From Nocardioides panacis (GTDB lineage: Bacteria; Actinomycetota; Actinomycetes; Propionibacteriales; Nocardioidaceae): a stretch of 64,000 nucleotides of DNA. Below are positions 8,280 through 18,596 of this stretch, one piece after another (the stretch's first letter is position 1; every line of letters starts with the position of its first letter). A program made the position numbers and the translations under genes. The stretch covers positions 124,001 to 188,000 of the forward strand of contig NZ_CP077062.1 of NCBI RefSeq assembly GCF_019039255.1, in the 5' to 3' direction. The notes beneath the pieces are model-generated. The model made no database searches, was not told the origin of the DNA, and saw nothing but the letters and a program-made list of their open reading frames with translations.

Positions 8280-9971
8280 ATGGCTCACCACGATCCCGCG
8301 CACTGGTGGCGCGACGCCGTCATCTACCAGGTCTACATCCGCAGCTTCGCCGACGGGGACGGCGACGGGCTCGGCGACATCGCCGGCCTCCGCTCCCGGC
8401 TGCCGTACCTCGCCGACCTCGGGGTGGACGCGCTCTGGATCAACCCGTGGTACCCCTCCCCGATGGCCGACGCGGGCTACGACGTGGCGGACTACCGGGC
8501 CGTCGAGCCGCGGTTCGGCTCCCTCGAGGACGCCGAGGCGCTGCTGCGCGAGGCCCACGAGGCGGGCCTGCGGGTGCTGCTCGACATCGTGCCGAACCAC
8601 ACCTCGGACCGGCACGCCTGGTTCGTCGAGGCGCTGGCCGCCGGACCGGGCTCACCGGCCCGGGAGCGCTACGTGTTCCGTCCCGGCCGCGGCGACGCGG
8701 GTGAGCTGCCGCCGAACGAGTGGCAGAGCGTCTTCGGCGGATCCGCCTGGCAACGGGTGACCGAGCCCGACGGCGCGCCGGGGGAGTGGTACCTCCACCT
8801 GTTCGCCCCCGAGCAGCCGGACGTCAACTGGGAGCACCCCGAGGTCCGCAAGGACTTCGAGGAGACGCTGCGCTTCTGGTTCGACCGGGGCGTCGACGGC
8901 TTCCGGATCGACGTCGCGCACTCGCTGGTCAAGCAGGACGGCCTGCCCGACGCCGCCGACCTGGAGTGGCCGCGGCAGCCGGTCGAGGTGGACGGCGAGC
9001 TGCGGCGTGCCCCGTGGCAGCCGCACCCGTTCTGGGACCGCGACGAGGTGCACGAGATCTACCGCGACTGGCGCCGCATCGCCGACTCCTACGACCCGCC
9101 GCGGGTGTTCGTGGCCGAGGCCTGGGTCGACGAGCCGGAGCGGCTCGCCCGCTACCTGCGCGCCGACGAGCTGCACACCGCCTTCAACTTCACCTACCTG
9201 CAGGCGCCCTGGGACGCGGGCTACCTGAAGCACGTGATCACCGAGACGCTCGACGAGCTCGGCGCCGTCGGGGCGCCGGCCACCTGGGTGCTGTCCAACC
9301 ACGACGTCGCCCGGCACGTCTCGCGCTACGCCCGCGAGCAGGACGCCCCCGGCAGCAGCGTGATGCAGCTGCTGGGCCGGCCCGCCGACCTGGACCTGGG
9401 GCGTCGGCGCGCCCGCGCGGCGGTGCTGCTCACCCTCGGCCTGCCCGGCAGCGCCTACGTCTACCAGGGCGAGGAGCTCGGCCTGCCCGAGGTCGAGGAC
9501 CTCCCCGAGGACGTGCTCGACGACCCGACCTGGGAGCGATCGGGCCACACCGACCGCGGCCGCGACGGCTGCCGCGTGCCGGTGCCGTGGTCGGGCACCC
9601 AGCCGCCGTACGGGTTCAGCCCGGCCTCGTCGGACGGTGGCGAGCGCCAGCCGTGGCTGCCGCAGCCCGCCGACTGGGCGGCGCTGACCGCCGAGGCAGA
9701 GTGCGGGGACCCCGGCTCGATGCTCGAGCTCTACCGCGCCGCGCTGCGGGTGCGGCGCGCGACGCCCGGCTTCGGTGACGGCCCGCTGACCTGGCTGGAC
9801 CTGCCGGACGGGGTGATCGGGTTCACCCGGGACTCCGGGCTGGCGTGCGTGGTGAACGTGTCGGCGGCGCATAGCCCGCTCCCGAGCGGGTACGACGTGC
9901 TGCTGAGCAGTGACCCGCTGGTCGACGGCGGCCTCCCCGCGGCCACCTCCGCCTGGCTGATTGGTCACTGA
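8280..9971 (+). CDS. GH13 alpha-glucosidase (oligo-1,4/1,6-glucosidase type)
   Basis: This 563-residue cytoplasmic enzyme hydrolyses alpha-glucosidic bonds in short sugars. The (beta/alpha)8 domain starts directly with WWRDAVIYQVYIRSFAD. Catalytic residues are the nucleophile Asp 211 in DGFRIDVAH, acid/base Glu 280 in VAEAW and the transition-state Asp 342 in LSNHDVARH. A small C-terminal beta domain follows from about residue 490. There is no signal peptide, so its substrate must be imported first, which fits the transporter genes just upstream on the same strand. Preferred linkage cannot be read from the sequence; actinobacterial relatives act on maltose-type sugars. Confidence 0.92.
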   Translation: MAHHDPAHWWRDAVIYQVYIRSFADGDGDGLGDIAGLRSRLPYLADLGVDALWINPWYPSPMADAGYDVADYRAVEPRFGSLEDAEALLREAHEAGLRVLLDIVPNHTSDRHAWFVEALAAGPGSPARERYVFRPGRGDAGELPPNEWQSVFGGSAWQRVTEPDGAPGEWYLHLFAPEQPDVNWEHPEVRKDFEETLRFWFDRGVDGFRIDVAHSLVKQDGLPDAADLEWPRQPVEVDGELRRAPWQPHPFWDRDEVHEIYRDWRRIADSYDPPRVFVAEAWVDEPERLARYLRADELHTAFNFTYLQAPWDAGYLKHVITETLDELGAVGAPATWVLSNHDVARHVSRYAREQDAPGSSVMQLLGRPADLDLGRRRARAAVLLTLGLPGSAYVYQGEELGLPEVEDLPEDVLDDPTWERSGHTDRGRDGCRVPVPWSGTQPPYGFSPASSDGGERQPWLPQPADWAALTAEAECGDPGSMLELYRAALRVRRATPGFGDGPLTWLDLPDGVIGFTRDSGLACVVNVSAAHSPLPSGYDVLLSSDPLVDGGLPAATSAWLIGH

Positions 9972-10011
9972 AGTCACATAAGTCCCACGAGTCACGACTT
10001 GTCCGCGGAGA

Positions 10012-10034
10012 CCGGTCAACACGCCGTTGGCCGG
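10012..10034 (+). terminator. Weak hairpin after the glucosidase gene
   Basis: CCGGTCAA (10012-10019) pairs with TTGGCCGG (10027-10034) with one wobble; TTT follows. The rest of the 169-base gap shows nothing else that I can name. Confidence 0.4.
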
Positions 10035-10140
10035 TTTGCGATCGGGCGGCGCATCTTGGACAGTGGGTACTTCGCTGCGTGCCGACGGGGGTTCCGCGCG
10101 GCGAAAGTCCCGTGTTGTCGACGTTTGGTGAGTCCCCCCT

Positions 10141-10815
10141 GTGCCCCGAGGTGTCGAGTACGTCCCGAAGCACCGTGGTCCCCATGGTGAGCCGGCCCTG
10201 AAGAAGGGCATCCGCAAGTCCGTGATCTTCTCCGGTGTCGCCGTCGTGGCGACCGGCATGGCGGTCTCCTCGGGCATCGCGGTGAAGAGCCAGGGAAGCG
10301 GCGACTCCGCCTCGGCCTCCCTCGCCTCGGCGTCGGTCGGCACCGCGCACGACAGCACCCGCACCTCCGCGACCTCGCCCTCCACGGAGGAGCTCGCGGG
10401 CCGCACCCTCTCCGCGTCGCGCTCGGACCGTCGTACGTCGGTGGACGCGGTCAAGAAGGCCGTGCTCAACCAGCAGTCCGGTGGCCAGGTCACCGAGACC
10501 GAGGACCTCACCAGCCAGGACCCGCGCACGATCGCCCGCGCGATGCTCCCCGACTTCGGGTTCGGCAGCGACCAGTTCTCCTGCCTCGACTCGCTCTACA
10601 TGGGCGAGAGCGGCTGGAACGTGCACGCCGACAACCCCTCGTCGTCGGCCTACGGCATCCCGCAGGCGCTGCCCGGCTCCAAGATGTCCTCGGCCGGCTC
10701 GGACTGGGAGGACAACGCGGCCACCCAGATCCGCTGGGGCCTCGGCTACATCCAGGGCCGCTACGGCAGCCCCTGCGGCGCCTGGTCCTTCAAGCAGGGC
10801 AACGGCTGGTACTGA
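10141..10815 (+). CDS. Secreted lytic-transglycosylase-like protein
   Basis: This 224-residue protein has a basic N-terminus and one hydrophobic segment (residues 27-46), followed by a Ser/Thr/Ala-rich low-complexity linker to about residue 105. The C-terminal 90 residues form a lysozyme-like fold of the transglycosylase SLT type. The likely catalytic Glu 156 sits in YMGESGW, followed by SSAYGIPQALPGSKM and the closing GSPCGAWSF. It should act on peptidoglycan outside the membrane. Cysteines in FSCLDS and SPCGAW probably form a disulfide. It resembles the actinobacterial resuscitation/cell-wall-remodelling proteins, which in some species sit behind c-di-AMP riboswitches. I could not find such a riboswitch in the 169 bases upstream. 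The next gene, fumC, is convergent. Confidence 0.82.
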   Translation: MPRGVEYVPKHRGPHGEPALKKGIRKSVIFSGVAVVATGMAVSSGIAVKSQGSGDSASASLASASVGTAHDSTRTSATSPSTEELAGRTLSASRSDRRTSVDAVKKAVLNQQSGGQVTETEDLTSQDPRTIARAMLPDFGFGSDQFSCLDSLYMGESGWNVHADNPSSSAYGIPQALPGSKMSSAGSDWEDNAATQIRWGLGYIQGRYGSPCGAWSFKQGNGWY

Positions 10816-10836
10816 CCGACCCCTACGGGTGGGTCA
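10813..10836. terminator. Bidirectional terminator shared by the transglycosylase and fumC genes
   Basis: TGACCGACCC (10813-10822) and GGGTGGGTCA (10827-10836) pair over 10 positions with one mismatch and a CTAC loop. The hairpin contains both stop codons, TGA of the plus-strand gene and TAG of fumC. Confidence 0.6.
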
Positions 10837-12205
10837 TCGACGCGACGTCCAGCGCCGCGTCGAGCTGGTCCTCGGTCAGGGTCCCGTCGGTGACGAAGCC
10901 CATCTCCACCACGACCTCGCGGATGGTCTTCTCCTCCGCCAGCGCCCGCTTGGCGACCTTCGCGGCGTTCTCGTAGCCGAGGTAGCGGTTGAGCGGCGTG
11001 ACCACCGAGGGCGAGGACTCCGCGTAGGTGCGCATCCGGTCCACGTTGGCGGTGATCCCCGCGACGCACCGGTCGGCCAGCAGCCGCGAGCTGGTGGACA
11101 GCAGCCGGATCGACTCCAGCAGGTTGCGCGCCAGCACCGGCATCATCACGTTGAGCTCGAAGCTGCCGCTGGCGCCCGCGACGGTCACCGCGGTGTCGTT
11201 GCCGATCACCTGCGCGCACACCATCAGCGTCGCCTCCGGAAGCACCGGGTTGACCTTGCCGGGCATGATGCTCGAGCCCGGCTGCAGGTCCGGCAGGTTG
11301 ATCTCTGCAAGGCCGGTGCGCGGGCCCGAGGACATCCAGCGCAGGTCGTTGCAGAGCTTGGTGAGCCCGACCGCGACGGTCTTGAGCTGGCCCGAGAGCT
11401 CGACGAGCGCGTCCCGGGCGCCCTGCGCCTCGAAGTGGTCGCGGGCCTCGGTGAACGGCAGCCCGGTCGAGTCCGCGAGCTCGGCGATCACCCGGGCCGC
11501 GAAGCCGCGCGGGGTGTTGATGCCGGTGCCGACCGCCGTGCCCCCGAGCGGGAGCTCGGCGACCCGGGGCAGGGACGCCTGCAGCCGCTCGATGCCGTAG
11601 CGCATCGCGGCGGCGTACCCGCCGAGCTCCTGGCCGAGCATCACCGGGGTCGCGTCCATCAGGTGCGTGCGGCCGGACTTCACCACCGTGGCGAACTCCT
11701 CGGCCTTGCCCTCCAGGACGCCGGCCAGGTGGTCCAGCGCCGGCACCAGCTGCTGCACGGTCGCCGCGGTCGCCGCGACGTGGATCGAGGTCGGGAAGGT
11801 GTCGTTGGAGGACTGGCTCGCGTTCACGTGGTCGTTGGGGTGCACCTCCACCCCCGACCGTCCTGCCAGGGAGGCCAGCACCTCGTTCATGTTCATGTTC
11901 GACGAGGTGCCCGAGCCGGTCTGGAACACGTCCACCGGGAAGTGCTCGAGGTGCTCGCCGTCGACGATCTCCGCGGCCGCGGAACGGATCGCGTCGGCCT
12001 GCTCGGCGCTCAGCACGCCCAGCTCGGCGTTCACCTTCGCGGCGGCGGCCTTGACCCGCGCCATCGCCTGGACGTGCTCGGCCTCCAGCGTCGTACCGCT
12101 GATCGGGAAGTTCTCGACCGCCCGCTGGGTCTGGGCCCGCCACAGGGCGTCCTGCGGGACCTCGACGTCGCCCATGCTGTCGTGCTCGATGCGGTAGCCG
12201 TCCAT
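10823..12205 (-). CDS. fumC: Class II fumarate hydratase
   Basis: This 460-residue enzyme reversibly hydrates fumarate to L-malate in the TCA cycle and works as a tetramer without iron. Signatures are [14 protein letters not shown] near residue 97, the [11 protein letters not shown] segment near 182 and the family loop [11 protein letters not shown] near 310-320. Length is normal. The start ATG 12205 has a TAGCGT box six bases upstream, so the transcript is probably leaderless. A second, iron-sulfur fumarase is encoded at 13173-14858 on the same strand. The intervening gene is a spermidine-synthase-like methyltransferase. Confidence 0.96.
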   Translation of the reverse strand: MDGYRIEHDSMGDVEVPQDALWRAQTQRAVENFPISGTTLEAEHVQAMARVKAAAAKVNAELGVLSAEQADAIRSAAAEIVDGEHLEHFPVDVFQTGSGTSSNMNMNEVLASLAGRSGVEVHPNDHVNASQSSNDTFPTSIHVAATAATVQQLVPALDHLAGVLEGKAEEFATVVKSGRTHLMDATPVMLGQELGGYAAAMRYGIERLQASLPRVAELPLGGTAVGTGINTPRGFAARVIAELADSTGLPFTEARDHFEAQGARDALVELSGQLKTVAVGLTKLCNDLRWMSSGPRTGLAEINLPDLQPGSSIMPGKVNPVLPEATLMVCAQVIGNDTAVTVAGASGSFELNVMMPVLARNLLESIRLLSTSSRLLADRCVAGITANVDRMRTYAESSPSVVTPLNRYLGYENAAKVAKRALAEEKTIREVVVEMGFVTDGTLTEDQLDAALDVASMTHP

Positions 12206-12211
12206 GCCTCG

Positions 12212-12217
12212 ACGCTA
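12212..12217 (-). promoter_or_regulatory. -10 box of the leaderless fumC promoter
   Basis: On the minus strand TAGCGT lies exactly six bases before ATG 12205. Confidence 0.6.
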
Positions 12218-12233
12218 CCCGCCGAGCCGAGGA

Positions 12234-12959
12234 CTATGTCCGGCTCGTCCGTCCGGTCGCGGCCCGGCGCGCGAGATAGAGCCAGTAGGTCTCCTCGCGC
12301 GCCTGCAGCCGGACCGCGAGCGGCACCGGCTCGACGGCCCCGAAGACGTCGGTGAGCGCGGCCTGCAGCGCGGGTGACGCGGCGGCCGACCAGACGACCA
12401 GGGCGCCGCCGGGGCGCAGCGCCGCCCGTGCGGCGCGCAGGAACGCGGCGCGGTACAGCTCCGCGTTCGCGTCGTGCACCAGGAAGTCCGGGCCGTTGTC
12501 GACGTCGAGCAGGACCAGGTCGTACGACGTGGGGCGGGCGTCCTCCACGGCGCGGCGCACGTCGGCCACCAGCACCTGCAGCCGGTCGTCGGCGAGCAGC
12601 GCCGGGCCGTGCGGCACGGTGCCGTCGCGCATCCAGCCGACGAGGGCCTCCTCGAGCTCGACCACCACCAGCCGGCGGACCCGGTCGTCGGCCAGCACCG
12701 CCTGCGCGGTGTACCCCAGACCCAGTCCGCCGACCAGCACGTCGTGCGGGGCCGGGACCCGGTCCAGCGCCGCGGTCGCCAGCGCCCGCTCCGTGCGGGT
12801 CTCCTGGCTGTCCATCACGAACACCCCGTTCACCCGCAGCTCCAGCACCGGCGCCCCGTCCGCGTCGCCGTCCCGCTCGCGCAGCACGACCTCGCCGCGC
12901 CCGCTCAGCGCCCGCGCCACCTCGGCGTACCCCACACCTGCCTCCCGTCCGACCGCCAC
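12234..12959 (-). CDS. Spermidine-synthase-like SAM-fold protein
   Basis: This 241-residue protein has the Rossmann methyltransferase fold of the spermidine synthase family. It shows MDSQETRTERAL near residue 50, glycine motif VGGLGLGYTAQ near 77, VVVELEEAL near 99 and YDLVLLDVDNGPDFLVH near 145. True spermidine synthases have a putrescine-binding Asp in a GGGDGG-type loop. Here the loop is GGLGLG, so classical activity is doubtful, and many actinobacterial relatives are of unknown function. It lies between the two fumarase genes, 28 bases before fumC on the same strand. A 22-bp tandem repeat lies upstream of it. Confidence 0.78.
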   Translation of the reverse strand: MAVGREAGVGYAEVARALSGRGEVVLRERDGDADGAPVLELRVNGVFVMDSQETRTERALATAALDRVPAPHDVLVGGLGLGYTAQAVLADDRVRRLVVVELEEALVGWMRDGTVPHGPALLADDRLQVLVADVRRAVEDARPTSYDLVLLDVDNGPDFLVHDANAELYRAAFLRAARAALRPGGALVVWSAAASPALQAALTDVFGAVEPVPLAVRLQAREETYWLYLARRAATGRTSRT

Positions 12960-12970
12960 CCATCCTCACC

Positions 12971-13079
12971 CAATGCCGACCCGTGCCCCAGACAATGCCG
13001 ACCCGTGCCCCAGGCAACGCCGACCCGTGCCCCAGGCAACGCCGACCCGTGCCCCAGGCAACGCCGACCCGGGCTCCGG
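12971..13079. repeat. Five-unit 22-bp tandem repeat
   Basis: Units starting at 12971, 12993, 13015, 13037 and 13059 share CAAYGCCGACCCGTGCCCC; the last unit is diverged at its end. It lies in the 213-base gap between the fumA-type gene and the spermidine-synthase-like gene. It is not in a credible reading frame. Confidence 0.85.
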
Positions 13080-13172
13080 CGTGCGGCCCCGTCGTCCGCC
13101 CCGACTCGGCGTGCCCCCCGGGCCCGACTCGAGGTCGCACAAGGCCCGGGTCGACGTGAACTAGGGCCCGGG

Positions 13173-14858
<1,686 letters not shown>

Positions 14859-14915
14859 CGGGCGAACCTCACGTCATCACGGGGAAACGGGCACGCCGAG
14901 CGTAGTCGTGCTGGT

Positions 14916-14921
14916 TAGGCT
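14916..14921 (+). promoter_or_regulatory. -10 box of the leaderless DUF1707 gene promoter
   Basis: TAGGCT lies six bases before ATG 14928. Confidence 0.6.
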
Positions 14922-14927
14922 GGACCC

Positions 14928-15584
14928 ATGGAGGGACAGCCGCGAGACCCAGGTCACGACCCGAGCCGGCTCCGGATCTCGGACGCCGACCGGCACCAGG
15001 TGGCCGAGGTGCTGCGCCAGGCTGCCGGCGACGGCCGGATCGACCTGGCCGAGCTCGACGAGCGCCTCGAGGCGACGTACGCCGCGAAGACCTACGGCGA
15101 GCTGGTGCCGATCACCGTCGACCTCCCGACGCACCACCGCCCGGTGCCCGCCACCCGCCCGTCCGCCACCCCGGCCTGGTCGCCCGGCGCGACGACCGGG
15201 GTGCGCTACTCCGGCTCCGTGGCGGTGATGTCGGAGACCAAGCGGGTCGGCGCCTGGGTCGTGGAGGACGACCACACCGCGTTCGCGCTGATGGGCAGCG
15301 TCGTCCTCGACCTGCGCCAGGCGCAGTTCGAGCAGCGCGAGGTGACGATCTACGCGCACGCCGTGATGGGCGAGGTCCGGATCGTCGTCGACGCCGGTAC
15401 GACGGTCGTGGTCGAGGGCACCGCGGTGATGGGGGAGTACTCCGAGCAGCGCCCGCGGGTGCCGTTCGACGCGGAGCGGGGCGGCCCCGTCGTCCGGGTC
15501 AAGGGCGTCGCGCTGATGGGGTCGGTGCACGTGCAGCGCAAGGGCCCGCCCGGCGAGAGCCTGCGCAAGCGCCTGCGTCGCTGA
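14928..15584 (+). CDS. DUF1707 protein with LiaF-like C-terminal domain
   Basis: This 218-residue protein starts with the DUF1707 (SHOCT-like) motif LRISDADRHQVAEVL at residues 15-29, followed by GRIDLAELDERLEATYAAKT. A Pro/Thr-rich linker (about 75-95) leads to a beta-helix-like C-terminal half with repeated hydrophobic steps (GVRYSGSVAVM, FALMGSVVLDL, AHAVMGEVRIVV, GTAVMGEY, GVALMGSVHV). This resembles the cell-wall-stress LiaF/DUF2154 domain. I see no membrane segment. Likely a cell-envelope stress sensor or scaffold, but no reaction can be assigned. Confidence 0.82.
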   Translation: MEGQPRDPGHDPSRLRISDADRHQVAEVLRQAAGDGRIDLAELDERLEATYAAKTYGELVPITVDLPTHHRPVPATRPSATPAWSPGATTGVRYSGSVAVMSETKRVGAWVVEDDHTAFALMGSVVLDLRQAQFEQREVTIYAHAVMGEVRIVVDAGTTVVVEGTAVMGEYSEQRPRVPFDAERGGPVVRVKGVALMGSVHVQRKGPPGESLRKRLRR

Positions 15585-15640
15585 CCGCACGGACGGGGCG
15601 GCCCCGACCGGCCACGTCGGCGCCACCCGGTGCTCACCGC

Positions 15641-15664
15641 GCGGCGCGAAAGATTTCGTGCCGC
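15641..15664. promoter_or_regulatory. 24-bp imperfect palindrome, candidate operator
   Basis: GCGGCGCGAAA and TTTCGTGCCGC are 11-base inverted arms with one mismatch around a GA centre. It lies just upstream of the probable promoter of the importer genes that follow. Confidence 0.5.
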
Positions 15665-15670
15665 GGAAGT

Positions 15671-15699
15671 CTTCACAGCGCCGGAAGTTCGGCTAGGTT
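15671..15699 (+). promoter_or_regulatory. Probable promoter of the iron/polyamine-type importer
   Basis: CTTCAC (15671-15676) and TAGGTT (15694-15699) are separated by 17 bases and lie 7 bases downstream of the palindrome. Confidence 0.4.
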
Positions 15700-15802
15700 G
15701 CGAAGAGTTCGCCGCCTGCCTCGGGGGAGGGTACGGCGACCGAGACCCGCACCCCGGTTCTCGTCCCGCATCGGTCTGCTCGTCGTCCTTCGGAGGTGGC
15801 CC

Positions 15803-16933
15803 ATGGCCAAAAGTTCCCTGCGTGTCTCGCTCGTCGCCGGCCTGGGCGTGATGGTGCTCGCCGCCTGTGCCCCGCCCTCGGACAACGGAGGGTCCGACAG
15901 CGGCTCCGGGGGCGGCAGCGACGCCAAGACCGCGACGTCCGCCGCGGACCTCGGCGGCATGGACGGGCTGGTCAAGGCGGCCAAGAAGGAGGGCGAGCTC
16001 AACGTCATCGCGCTGCCCCCGGACTGGGCCAACTACGCCAACATCATCAAGGGCTTCAGCGCGAAGTACGGCATCAAGGTGAACTCCGCGCAGCCGGACG
16101 CCGCCAGCCAGGACGAGATCAACGCGGCGAAGTCGCTCAAGGGCACCACCCGGGCGCCCGACGTGTTCGACCTCGGCCAGTCCGTGGCGCTGGCGAACAC
16201 CTCGATGTTCGCCGACTACAAGGTGTCCACCTGGGACGACGTCCCCGCGGACTTCAAGGACGAGAACGGCGCCTGGATCAACGACTACGGCGGCTACATG
16301 TCGATCGGCTACGACTCGAGCAAGGTCCCGGACGTGACCGGCGTCGACGACCTGCTCGGCAAGGAGTTCAAGGGCAAGGTCGCCCTCAACGGCGACCCGA
16401 CGACCGCCGGCGCCGCGTTCAGCGGCGTGATGATGGCCTCGCTGGCCAGCGGCGGCTCGGCCGACGACATCGCGCCCGGCGTGGACTTCTTCGGCAAGCT
16501 CAAGAAGGCCGGCAACTTCCTGCCCGTCGACCCGACCTCCGCGACGATCGAGTCCGGCCAGACCCCGGTCGTCATCGACTGGGACTACCTGAACGCGGCC
16601 GAGTCCAAGAAGCTCGACAGCTGGAAGGTCGTCGTCCCGGACAACGCCGTCATCGCCGGCTACTACTACCAGGCCGTCAACGCCGACGCCCCGCACCCGG
16701 CCGCCGCCCGGCTCTGGGAGGAGTACCTCTACTCCGACGAGGGCCAGAACGGCTGGCTCGGCGGCGGTGCCCGCCCGGTGCGCGCCGACGCGATGGTCAA
16801 GGCCGGCACGATCGACAAGGCGGCGTACGACGCGCTGCCCCCGGTCAACGGCCAGGCGGTGACCCCGACCGTCGCGCAGACCGAGAAGGCGACGACGTAC
16901 CTCACCGCCAACTGGGCGAAGACCGTCGGCTGA
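15803..16933 (+). CDS. ABC importer binding lipoprotein (iron/polyamine/thiamine type)
   Basis: This 376-residue lipoprotein is the ligand receptor of the importer encoded by this and the next three genes. The signal peptide ends in lipobox LAAC (Cys 22). The body has the type-II periplasmic fold of the AfuA/PotD/ThiB group: GELNVIALPPDWANYANI near residue 70, APDVFDLGQ near 115, DYGGYMSIGYDSSKV near 160 and VVIDWDYLNA near 255. Ligand cannot be read from the sequence; ferric iron, polyamine, thiamine and phosphonates are all possible. GGAGG seven bases before ATG 15803 supports this start. Confidence 0.88.
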   Translation: MAKSSLRVSLVAGLGVMVLAACAPPSDNGGSDSGSGGGSDAKTATSAADLGGMDGLVKAAKKEGELNVIALPPDWANYANIIKGFSAKYGIKVNSAQPDAASQDEINAAKSLKGTTRAPDVFDLGQSVALANTSMFADYKVSTWDDVPADFKDENGAWINDYGGYMSIGYDSSKVPDVTGVDDLLGKEFKGKVALNGDPTTAGAAFSGVMMASLASGGSADDIAPGVDFFGKLKKAGNFLPVDPTSATIESGQTPVVIDWDYLNAAESKKLDSWKVVVPDNAVIAGYYYQAVNADAPHPAAARLWEEYLYSDEGQNGWLGGGARPVRADAMVKAGTIDKAAYDALPPVNGQAVTPTVAQTEKATTYLTANWAKTVG

Positions 16934-16961
16934 GCATGCCCACCGACGAAGGGTCCGCGAC

Positions 16962-17813
16962 GTGAACAGGTTCTCCCGGTTCACGGCCTGGCTGGCCCTG
17001 CTGCCGTTCCTGCTGTACCTGCTGGTCTTCCTGGTCGCTCCCACCCTCACGGTGATGGTGGGGGCGTTCCAGGAGAACGGCCGGTTCACGCTGGTGAACG
17101 TCCAGGCGCTGTTCAGCGGCACGGTCCTGCACGTGCTGCGGACCAGCCTGATCCTCTCCGCGGTCAGCGCGCTGGTGGGCGCGGTGCTCGGCGCCTTCCT
17201 CACCTACCTGGTGGCCACCCGCCCGGCGACCAGCGCGTTCCGGCGGGTGGTCACCGCGGTCAGCGGCGTGCTCGCGCAGTTCGGCGGCGTGCCGCTGGCC
17301 TTCGCGTTCATCGCGACCCTCGGGTTCTCCGGGGTCGTGACCGAGGCGCTGCGCTCCACGCTGGGCGTCGACATCTTCGGGTCCGGCTGGCTGTTCGGCC
17401 TGCCCGGGCTGATCCTCGTCTACTCCTACTTCCAGATCCCGCTGATGGTGATCGTCTTCCTGCCGGCGCTCGACGGGATCCGCCCGCAGTGGCGGGAGGC
17501 GGCGGTCAACCTGGGTGCGAGCACCTGGCAGTACTGGCGCCGGGTGGCCGGACCGATGCTGCTGCCGGCGTTCCTGGGCTCGGCGCTCCTGCTGTTCGCC
17601 AACGCGTTCGCCGCCTACGCCACGGCGGCGGTCCTGGTCAGCCAGGGCCAGCCGATCCTGCCGCTGCTGATCCGGTCCGCGCTGACCAGCGAGGTCGTGC
17701 TCGGCCGGCAGAACCTCGCGTTCGCGCTGGCCTTCGAGATGGTGGTCGTGGTCGCCGTCGTGATGACGCTCTACAGCCTGCTGGTACGACGGACGAGCCG
17801 GTGGTTGCGGTGA
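16962..17813 (+). CDS. ABC importer permease 1 (iron/polyamine type)
   Basis: This 283-residue inner-membrane protein has about six hydrophobic helices and the EAA loop WREAAVNLGASTWQYWRRVAGP near residues 178-199. It starts at GTG 16962, 28 bases after the binding protein. Its end overlaps the second permease start by four bases (GTGA). Together the two form the channel. Confidence 0.9.
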   Translation: MNRFSRFTAWLALLPFLLYLLVFLVAPTLTVMVGAFQENGRFTLVNVQALFSGTVLHVLRTSLILSAVSALVGAVLGAFLTYLVATRPATSAFRRVVTAVSGVLAQFGGVPLAFAFIATLGFSGVVTEALRSTLGVDIFGSGWLFGLPGLILVYSYFQIPLMVIVFLPALDGIRPQWREAAVNLGASTWQYWRRVAGPMLLPAFLGSALLLFANAFAAYATAAVLVSQGQPILPLLIRSALTSEVVLGRQNLAFALAFEMVVVVAVVMTLYSLLVRRTSRWLR

Positions 17814-18595
17814 GGACCGAGTCGCTGACCTGGCGGGTGGTCCGGGCCGTCTCCCTGGTGGCGTTCGGGATCTTCTTCCTGGTGCCGCTGCTGTCGATGG
17901 TCGACTTCAGCACCCGGGTCATCAACGGGGGCGGCCGCACGCTCACCCCGTGGGCGAACCTGTTCCGCGACGAGATGCTGCGAACCTCGATCATCTTCTC
18001 GCTGCTGCTGGCGCTGCTCACCACGCTGCTGATGCTCGTGCTCCTGGTGCCGACGATGATCTGGGTGCGGCTGCGGGTGCCGGCCGCCTCCAAGCTCGTG
18101 GAGTACCTCTGCCTGCTGCCGTTGACGATCCCGCCGCTGGTGATCGTGGTCGGCATCGCCAACGTCTACGCGTGGGTGTCCTACCTGTTCGGCAACTCGC
18201 CGCTGACGCTGACGTTCGCCTACGTGATCCTCGTGCTGCCCTACGCCTACCGGTCGATCGACAGCGCCCTGGCGTCGATCAACGTCGTGACGCTGGCCGA
18301 GGCCGCCCGTTCGCTGGGCGCCGGCTGGACGACGGTGATCGTGCGCGTGGTGCTGCCCAACATCTGGGCCGGGGTGATCTCGGCGGCGTTCGTGTCGGTC
18401 GCCCTGGTGCTCGGCGAGTTCACCTTCGCCTCGCTGCTGAACTTCCAGACCATGCCCTACGTGATCGGCCTGCTCGGCAAGAGCGACGCCCCCACCTCGG
18501 TGGCCGCGTCGCTGGCCGCGCTGCTGTTCGCCTCCCTCCTGCTCGTACTGCTCTCGTTCGTGGGTCGACGTACCCGGACGTCGAAAGGGGCCTGA
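17810..18595 (+). CDS. ABC importer permease 2 (iron/polyamine type)
   Basis: This 261-residue channel subunit has EAA loop LAEAARSLGAGWTTVIVRVVLP near residues 161-182 and about six membrane helices. An open frame continues upstream, but GTG 17810 overlaps the previous stop and gives the expected N-terminal helix soon after, so it is the natural start. The ATPase gene follows after one base. Confidence 0.9.
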   Translation: MRTESLTWRVVRAVSLVAFGIFFLVPLLSMVDFSTRVINGGGRTLTPWANLFRDEMLRTSIIFSLLLALLTTLLMLVLLVPTMIWVRLRVPAASKLVEYLCLLPLTIPPLVIVVGIANVYAWVSYLFGNSPLTLTFAYVILVLPYAYRSIDSALASINVVTLAEAARSLGAGWTTVIVRVVLPNIWAGVISAAFVSVALVLGEFTFASLLNFQTMPYVIGLLGKSDAPTSVAASLAALLFASLLLVLLSFVGRRTRTSKGA

Positions 18596-18596
18596 C

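Noticed and set aside
9972-10140. c-di-AMP (ydaO-type) riboswitch before the transglycosylase-like gene
   Set aside because: I looked because such genes often carry it, but could not find the conserved core; only a weak hairpin is present. A covariance-model search would decide.
12971-13079. CRISPR array
   Set aside because: The 22-bp units are directly adjacent without unique spacers and no cas genes are nearby.
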